Assembly (NCBI GenBank): GCA_017459485.1
Contig: JAFUCW010000486.1
Coordinates: 1-5,283 of the forward strand
Length of the DNA stretch: 5,283 bases
DNA from: Eggerthellaceae bacterium
Lineage (GTDB): Bacteria; Actinomycetota; Coriobacteriia; Coriobacteriales; Eggerthellaceae
Reading direction: 5' to 3'
Under the pieces are notes generated by a model that was not told the DNA's origin, made no database searches, and worked only from the letters and a program-made list of their open reading frames with translations. The position numbers and the translations under genes are program-made. Position 1 is the first letter of the stretch; the number at the start of each line of letters is the position of its first letter. Positions 3,301-5,283 of this stretch are shown piece after piece.

Positions 3301-5283
3301 GGCGTTCAAGCAGTCTGTGAACTACAGCAACACTTTCGAGGGCGTCACCGTCCACTTGAAGGCCGACCTTGACCTTCAGTCCGACAGCACCACCCAAAGC
3401 TGGGATCCCATCAACAACTTCGCGGGCACGTTCGACGGCGAAGGGCATACGATCGACGGCGTTCAGGTGAGCATGACCACCAGCGGCGCTGGCCTGTTCG
3501 GCAACACGCGCGTCGGCGTGGTCATCCACGACCTGATTATTGGCCCGAACAGTTCGGTCACAGGCACCTATAACGTGGGCGGCATCGTGGGCAGCACCGC
3601 TTCGAGCGGTACGGCCACCATCTACAACTGCGGCAATCATGCCACCGTTACCGCCACGCAGGCGAACAGCAGCTATAGCACGAACTATTCAATGGCGGGT
3701 GGCATCGTGGGCGGTACGTACGGTACGGTCAACGTTACCGCCTGCTACAACAAGGGTGCCATAAATGGCAAGACCGAAGGCGTCGGTGGCATCGTGGGCG
3801 GTGTGCGCAGTTCCAGCGAATCCGATCGCTACGCTACCGTGATTACGTCGTGCTACAACGCGGGCACGGTGACCAATGAGAATACCAGTCGCTCAACGGG
3901 TGGCATTTCCGGCTACTACACGCTGATCAAGAACTGCCTGAACTTCGGCAGCGTGCCCAAGGGCGAGGCAAGCTACAACAATTACATCGGCGCCATCGGC
4001 GGACTGCGCCCGCAGTCCGTTTCCGCCACTGGCAACGACGTCTCCTATTTCCTGGACACGTCTTCGGTCAACGCCGTGGGCTGCAGCGTTTCCTCTTCGA
4101 GCACGAGCTACGCCGACCACACGGCCGCCTACTACAAGAAGCAGACTGCCGCGCAGCTGAAGGCTGCCGCCATGGTCGACACGCTGAACGTGGGCGACTA
4201 CGCGGGCATGTGGATCGCTGGCGGCGACTCGCGCACTCCGCAGGACTACCCGGCCCTGTTCTGGGAGGAAGCGGGCGGCATGCCCACCATCACCCAGCAG
4301 CCGCAAAGCGCCGAATACGACGCGGATGCGACCATCGAACCGCTGACCGTGGTTGCCGAAAAGCCCGAAGCGGGCAAGACCGGCTCTGACGGCACGCTCA
4401 CCTACCAATGGTACAAGGCACCCGAGACGGGCGACCCCGACCCCGATGTTGACGAGGCCATCGCCAACGCGACGCAGGCTTCCTACACGCCTGCTCTGGG
4501 CGCCGACGAAGTGGGCCGCTACTACGTGGCGGTCACCAACACCTTCGGCGAGAAGGCGCCTGTTGCCATCTCCGATGTGGCCGAAGTGCGCGTGCGCGGC
4601 ACCCATGTTGCCGAAACACCCGTGTTCACCACGCCCACCGAAGCGCAGACGGTAAGCGCCATGCAGCCGGTGGCCACGCAGATCGAAGCTGTGGCCACGG
4701 TCGATAAGGGCGATCTTTCCTACCAGTGGTACAAGCTGGATGCCGCCGACGCGGACAAGGCTGCGGCAGAGCCCATCGAAGGTGCCACGGAGAGCACGTT
4801 CGCTCCCGACACGACCGAACTGGGCACGTTCTACTACTTCTGCCGCGCCACCAACACGGACGTCTCCGCCAAGAGCGGGTCGCAGACGGCCACGGCGGAC
4901 AGCGAGGTGTTCACGGTAGAGGTGAAGCCGCTTACCATCTCCACCGAAGACGAGCTGCTTGCTTTCTCGCAGCTGGTGAACAGCGGCACCACGTTCGCGG
5001 GGGCTACCGTCGAGCTCCTGGCCGACCTTGACTTGGGGTCCGATGAAGACACCCAGGCTTGGACGCCCATCGGCATGAGCACATCTATTGCTTTCAAGGG
5101 TACCTTCGAGGGTAACGGACACACCATTACCATTGATGGTATGGGCGTAAATTCAGCGGGTAACGCCGGCCTGTTTGGCTGCGTGACCGATGGTGCGGTT
5201 ATTCGCAACCTGACAGTCGATGGCGAAGTTACCAGTGCCGACCACAACTACCTAGCTGCTGTGTGCGGCTATGTCCAGCGTGG
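251..5283 (+). CDS. Giant secreted Ig-like/GLUG repeat surface protein (3' end outside window)
   Basis: This frame is open for 1677 codons without a stop and continues past the right edge. The start is fixed by an in-frame TAG at 245-247, a good ribosome binding site, and a signal peptide that later ATGs (codons 17 and 25) would cut. Order of parts by residue: signal peptide 1-36; Ala/Pro-rich linker 37-81; N-terminal beta domain 82-268; Ig-like 272-385 and 391-495; GLUG solenoid 497-799; Ig-like 800-899 and 900-1006; GLUG solenoid 1007-1340; Ig-like 1341-1450 and 1451-1559; third GLUG solenoid from 1560, cut off at 1677. GLUG and Y-Q-W-Y-K Ig-like repeats are typical of exported bacterial surface proteins, so the likely role is an extracellular adhesin or fibre. 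No enzyme motif is visible. The anchor (LPXTG or other) and total length cannot be seen. Exact ligand and gene name are unknown. GC content is uneven along the gene. Confidence 0.96.
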   Translation, partial: MESTRTSTAGKLLRVLMAIVLSFWMVPVTHMDFAYADESAPGATQLTLGGGDNAPASQDAPAASAAPKGMGALGFAPMADGETVTIGTGANVPTSTSSHFPMACYYNNSVSEVIYLASEFVDSSSNQIANGTITSIAYHVGRANASSYSDLSIYMGYTDAATATSNITPTDPVLVYSNTNGRICSATGWETYELSTPFEYDSSRGNLIVVVIRNGSDCNSSSGYTVTSGTVSSRYYQNDSNSSSSLDVALGRLNNSDTNRPNTLFTIEAAGGPKFTTQPEGFAYQAGTANSTALTAVAESEDATFSYQWYKSSSADLKAEDLADTSKATAVGTQGTATTSEGSASVTYTPTAEDLGSTAGTVYFYCQATDSVGTSASKPAAVDVFTSAAQAPTNVTIASEPAATEGAVEANAGNAVALTASATAAETGDALYYQWFEKADGASDFTAIEGATEATYTTTAELNKTNTYRFEVWASHEVPTNTSEHVTSSEIAVTGKPITVSTEAELREIATNVNNGNSYEGMSITVTSDIELTSAWTPIGDTSAHAFKGTFDGDGHTISGLSIDTTSTYQGLFGYVNSATIKNLVVQGAVKSGSDSAGVVGYAAGATIENVGNEATVTAESAGNVGGVLGRGYSSTTVTACYNKGNVSGYNDNVGGIVGNGSNTSVTSCYNTGTVTMLRNSNNYYVGGIDGASAYVKNCVNAGTVSTVYASVDKGIGAIGGSSWQSISSADDACYYLDSSCAFAVNGAAQTNVNAVTAEQLSGAADYNGAPLLDALNTGAYADRWIAGGDQPSPKLFWEVVEGAPFITTHPASAEYAATDAIAALTCEAEYPEGSGSDTGLTYAWFKTTDRENAVGTGKTYTPTTQPGSSESFFCVVTNPNDGDPKTTTSKTATIKVLGDYAAETPVFSKPAEATAIEGKILTASALEAEVSVSKGDLTYQWYKATDATGAGAEAIEGATSTTYSFKPSDGGTYYFFCKATNTDEYARAGEQTATADSPVYTVTVGEYTISTPAELLAFKQSVNYSNTFEGVTVHLKADLDLQSDSTTQSWDPINNFAGTFDGEGHTIDGVQVSMTTSGAGLFGNTRVGVVIHDLIIGPNSSVTGTYNVGGIVGSTASSGTATIYNCGNHATVTATQANSSYSTNYSMAGGIVGGTYGTVNVTACYNKGAINGKTEGVGGIVGGVRSSSESDRYATVITSCYNAGTVTNENTSRSTGGISGYYTLIKNCLNFGSVPKGEASYNNYIGAIGGLRPQSVSATGNDVSYFLDTSSVNAVGCSVSSSSTSYADHTAAYYKKQTAAQLKAAAMVDTLNVGDYAGMWIAGGDSRTPQDYPALFWEEAGGMPTITQQPQSAEYDADATIEPLTVVAEKPEAGKTGSDGTLTYQWYKAPETGDPDPDVDEAIANATQASYTPALGADEVGRYYVAVTNTFGEKAPVAISDVAEVRVRGTHVAETPVFTTPTEAQTVSAMQPVATQIEAVATVDKGDLSYQWYKLDAADADKAAAEPIEGATESTFAPDTTELGTFYYFCRATNTDVSAKSGSQTATADSEVFTVEVKPLTISTEDELLAFSQLVNSGTTFAGATVELLADLDLGSDEDTQAWTPIGMSTSIAFKGTFEGNGHTITIDGMGVNSAGNAGLFGCVTDGAVIRNLTVDGEVTSADHNYLAAVCGYVQR
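494..1054 (+). other. N-terminal beta-sandwich-like domain (residues about 82-268)
   Basis: This domain differs from the repeats that follow. It opens with V-T-I-G-T-G (84-89), continues with I-Y-L-A-S-E-F (114-120) and I-Y-M-G-Y-T (153-158), then W189 ... L-S-T-P-F-E-Y (194-200) and N-L-I-V-V-V-I-R-N (206-214), and ends in L-F-T-I-E (264-268). From memory, the same series (IGTGT start, IYLASEI, IYMGHT, PFxY, NLVVxV) occurs in a beta-rich domain common in secreted Bacteroidetes proteins. I cannot name a Pfam entry with certainty. Its exposed position next to the signal peptide makes it a candidate tip or ligand-binding domain if the protein is anchored at its C-terminus. Three cysteines are present (104, 184, 218). 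A Ser/Asn-rich stretch follows at about 228-255. Confidence 0.7.
1064..1405 (+). other. Ig-like domain 1 (residues 272-385)
   Basis: The domain opens with P-K-F-T-T-Q-P (273-279), the usual entry of bacterial Ig-like repeats. It carries Y-Q-W-Y-K at 307-311 (C strand with the core Trp) and V-Y-F-Y-C-Q-A-T as the F strand. It is longer than the others because of a Ser/Thr/Ala-rich insertion after the Trp strand. The F-strand Cys has no partner in the B strand (A-L-T-A-V-A), so the usual disulfide is absent. It is the first half of the first Ig doublet. Confidence 0.8.
1421..1735 (+). other. Ig-like domain 2 (residues 391-495)
   Basis: It contains Y-Y-Q-W-F-E-K at 432-438, then A-I-E-G-A-T-E-A-T-Y-T and the F-strand-like Y-R-F-E-V-W-A-S. 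It has no cysteine. It is the most divergent of the six Ig-like domains. It lacks the A-E-T-P-V-F opening of its counterparts, Ig-like 4 and 6, but holds the same place in the super-repeat, directly before a GLUG module. Confidence 0.75.
1739..2647 (+). other. GLUG beta-solenoid module 1 (residues 497-799)
   Basis: The entry strand is I-T-V-S-T-E-A-E-L, followed by W-T-P-I-G, G-T-F-D-G-D-G-H-T-I (549-558) and G-L-F-G (571-574). A ladder of GLUG-type rungs follows: A-G-V-V-G (597-601), G-G-V-L-G (626-630), G-G-I-V-G (655-659), G-G-I-D-G (687-691) and G-A-I-G-G (717-721). Between them lie A-C-Y-N-K-G, S-C-Y-N-T-G and N-C-V-N-A-G, which put Cys at 641, 669 and 699. The module closes with a Y-Y-L-D segment, a T-A-E-Q-L helix-like segment and the cap W-I-A-G-G-D (785-790) ... 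L-F-W-E. GLUG repeats are predicted to fold as a right-handed beta-helix related to pectin-lyase-like solenoids. No catalytic residues are apparent, so a structural or binding role is more likely than an enzymatic one. Confidence 0.85.
2648..2947 (+). other. Ig-like domain 3 (residues 800-899)
   Basis: The opening is P-F-I-T-T-H-P-A-S-A-E-Y, with Y-A-W-F-K at 843-847 and F-F-C-V-V-T-N as the F strand. Of the six Ig-like domains in the window, only this one has both canonical core cysteines: C827 (L-T-C-E-A) and C875, 48 residues apart, fitting a B-to-F strand disulfide. It corresponds to Ig-like 5 in the next super-repeat unit. Confidence 0.82.
2948..3268 (+). other. Ig-like domain 4 (residues 900-1006)
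   Basis: It opens with A-E-T-P-V-F and carries K-G-D-L-T-Y-Q-W-Y-K (Y-Q-W-Y-K at 940-944), A-I-E-G-A-T-S-T-T-Y, F-F-C-K-A-T-N-T-D and a Q-T-A-T-A-D-S tail. It is a clear duplicate of Ig-like 6: the tails at 3224-3244 and 4883-4903 match at 20 of 21 bases. The F-strand Cys is unpaired. Confidence 0.85.
3269..4270 (+). other. GLUG beta-solenoid module 2 (residues 1007-1340)
   Basis: The entry is Y-T-I-S-T-P-A-E-L-L-A-F, followed by A-D-L-D-L, G-T-F-D-G-E-G-H-T-I (1059-1068) and G-L-F-G (1081-1084). GLUG rungs are G-G-I-V-G at 1110, 1150 and 1179, G-G-I-S-G at 1217 and G-A-I-G-G at 1247. Rung cysteines lie at 1127, 1165, 1201 and 1229, in contexts such as A-C-Y-N-K-G and S-C-Y-N-A-G. The end repeats the layout of module 1: a Y-F-L-D segment, T-A-A-Q-L-K, L-N-V-G-D-Y, then W-I-A-G-G-D (1321-1326) ... 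L-F-W-E-E. It has one more Cys-bearing rung than module 1 and longer connecting loops. Confidence 0.86.
4271..4600 (+). other. Ig-like domain 5 (residues 1341-1450)
   Basis: The opening is P-T-I-T-Q-Q-P-Q-S-A-E-Y, with L-T-Y-Q-W-Y-K (Y-Q-W-Y-K at 1385-1389), an acidic loop D-P-D-P-D-V-D-E, and R-Y-Y-V-A-V-T-N-T-F as the F strand. There are no cysteines: the two positions that are Cys in its counterpart, Ig-like 3, are Val and Val or Ala here. The acidic D-x-D-x-D loop could bind a metal such as calcium, but that is only a guess. Confidence 0.84.
4601..4927 (+). other. Ig-like domain 6 (residues 1451-1559)
   Basis: It opens with V-A-E-T-P-V-F and carries K-G-D-L-S-Y-Q-W-Y-K (Y-Q-W-Y-K at 1491-1495), P-I-E-G-A-T-E-S-T-F, Y-Y-F-C-R-A-T-N-T-D and the same Q-T-A-T-A-D-S tail as Ig-like 4. 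It leads directly into the third GLUG module. The F-strand Cys is unpaired. Confidence 0.85.
4928..5283 (+). other. GLUG beta-solenoid module 3, cut by the window edge (residues 1560-1677+)
   Basis: The entry is L-T-I-S-T-E-D-E-L-L-A-F, followed by A-D-L-D-L, W-T-P-I-G, G-T-F-E-G-N-G-H-T-I (1617-1626) and G-L-F-G (1640-1643). The first rung after that reads A-A-V-C-G (C1672), where the other modules have A-G-V-V-G or G-G-I-V-G. The rungs and cap expected by analogy with modules 1 and 2 (about 200 more residues) lie beyond the window. Confidence 0.82.

Larger units (their letters stand above)
2648..4270 (+). repeat. Super-repeat unit 2 (Ig-Ig-GLUG), residues 800-1340
   Basis: Second and complete copy, 541 residues. 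Its Ig-like 4 and GLUG entry align with those of unit 3 at a constant offset: 553 codons between GLUG entries and 551 between the Y-Q-W-Y-K motifs. Confidence 0.85.
4271..5283 (+). repeat. Super-repeat unit 3 (Ig-Ig-GLUG), partial
   Basis: Third copy, with both Ig-like domains complete and the GLUG module cut off by the window. It is closest to unit 2. The nucleotide run taccagtggtacaag, which encodes Y-Q-W-Y-K, is identical at 1169, 3068 and 4721, with a one-base variant at 4403. Confidence 0.83.

Noticed and set aside
2150..3640. 496-codon open frame on the minus strand
   Set aside because: It lies exactly in codon register antisense to the large gene. In that register, stops arise only from sense TTA, CTA or TCA codons, which are rare here (I count about nine in the visible gene). 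Its end coincides with the sense TCA at 2150. The translation is rich in Arg, Gly, Val and His with no recognisable domain.
3893..5122. 409-codon open frame on the minus strand
   Set aside because: It has the same codon-register antisense relation and ends at the sense TCA at 3893. It shows no signal, motif or independent ribosome binding site, and it overlaps well-supported Ig and GLUG domains.

Overview
The window is almost entirely one gene. A very large, secreted, repetitive surface protein starts at 251 on the + strand and is still open at the window's right edge: 1677 codons are visible with no stop, and the C-terminus lies outside. The protein was read by translating the + strand in the frame of the ATG at 251. 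The high GC content, the strong preference for C- or G-ending codons, the Gram-positive style signal peptide ending in A-Y-A, and the Ig-like plus GLUG architecture together suggest a high-GC Gram-positive gut bacterium. My best guess is a member of the Coriobacteriia/Eggerthellaceae. This is inference, because no housekeeping or RNA gene is present to anchor the taxonomy.

Layout. Positions 1-157 are apparently non-coding leader or intergenic DNA with small hairpins. Positions 158-209 form a near-ideal intrinsic terminator: a 14-bp perfect GC-rich stem followed by seven T. A purine-rich ribosome binding site follows at 233-244 and the ATG at 251. An in-frame TAG at 245-247 fixes the start. 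The terminator ends only 41 nt before the start codon, which leaves almost no room for a promoter after it. It may therefore be a conditional terminator in the gene's own leader rather than the end of an upstream gene.

The protein consists of a signal peptide (residues 1-36), an Ala/Pro-rich linker and an N-terminal beta-sandwich-like domain (about 82-268) of a type I associate with secreted Bacteroidetes proteins. After that comes a composite super-repeat, [Ig-like, Ig-like, GLUG beta-solenoid], which runs twice in full and a third time until the window cuts it off. Period lengths are about 510-553 residues. Units 2 and 3 resemble each other more than either resembles unit 1. Each complete GLUG module begins with an I-S-T-x-x-E-L type entry strand and ends with a W-I-A-G-G-D ... 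L-F-W-E cap.

The likely role is a long surface-displayed fibre or adhesin that places several rigid solenoids on Ig-doublet spacers. The wall or membrane anchor, the substrate and the partner genes are not visible, so no specific function can be claimed. Long ORFs on the minus strand are codon-register shadows of this gene.
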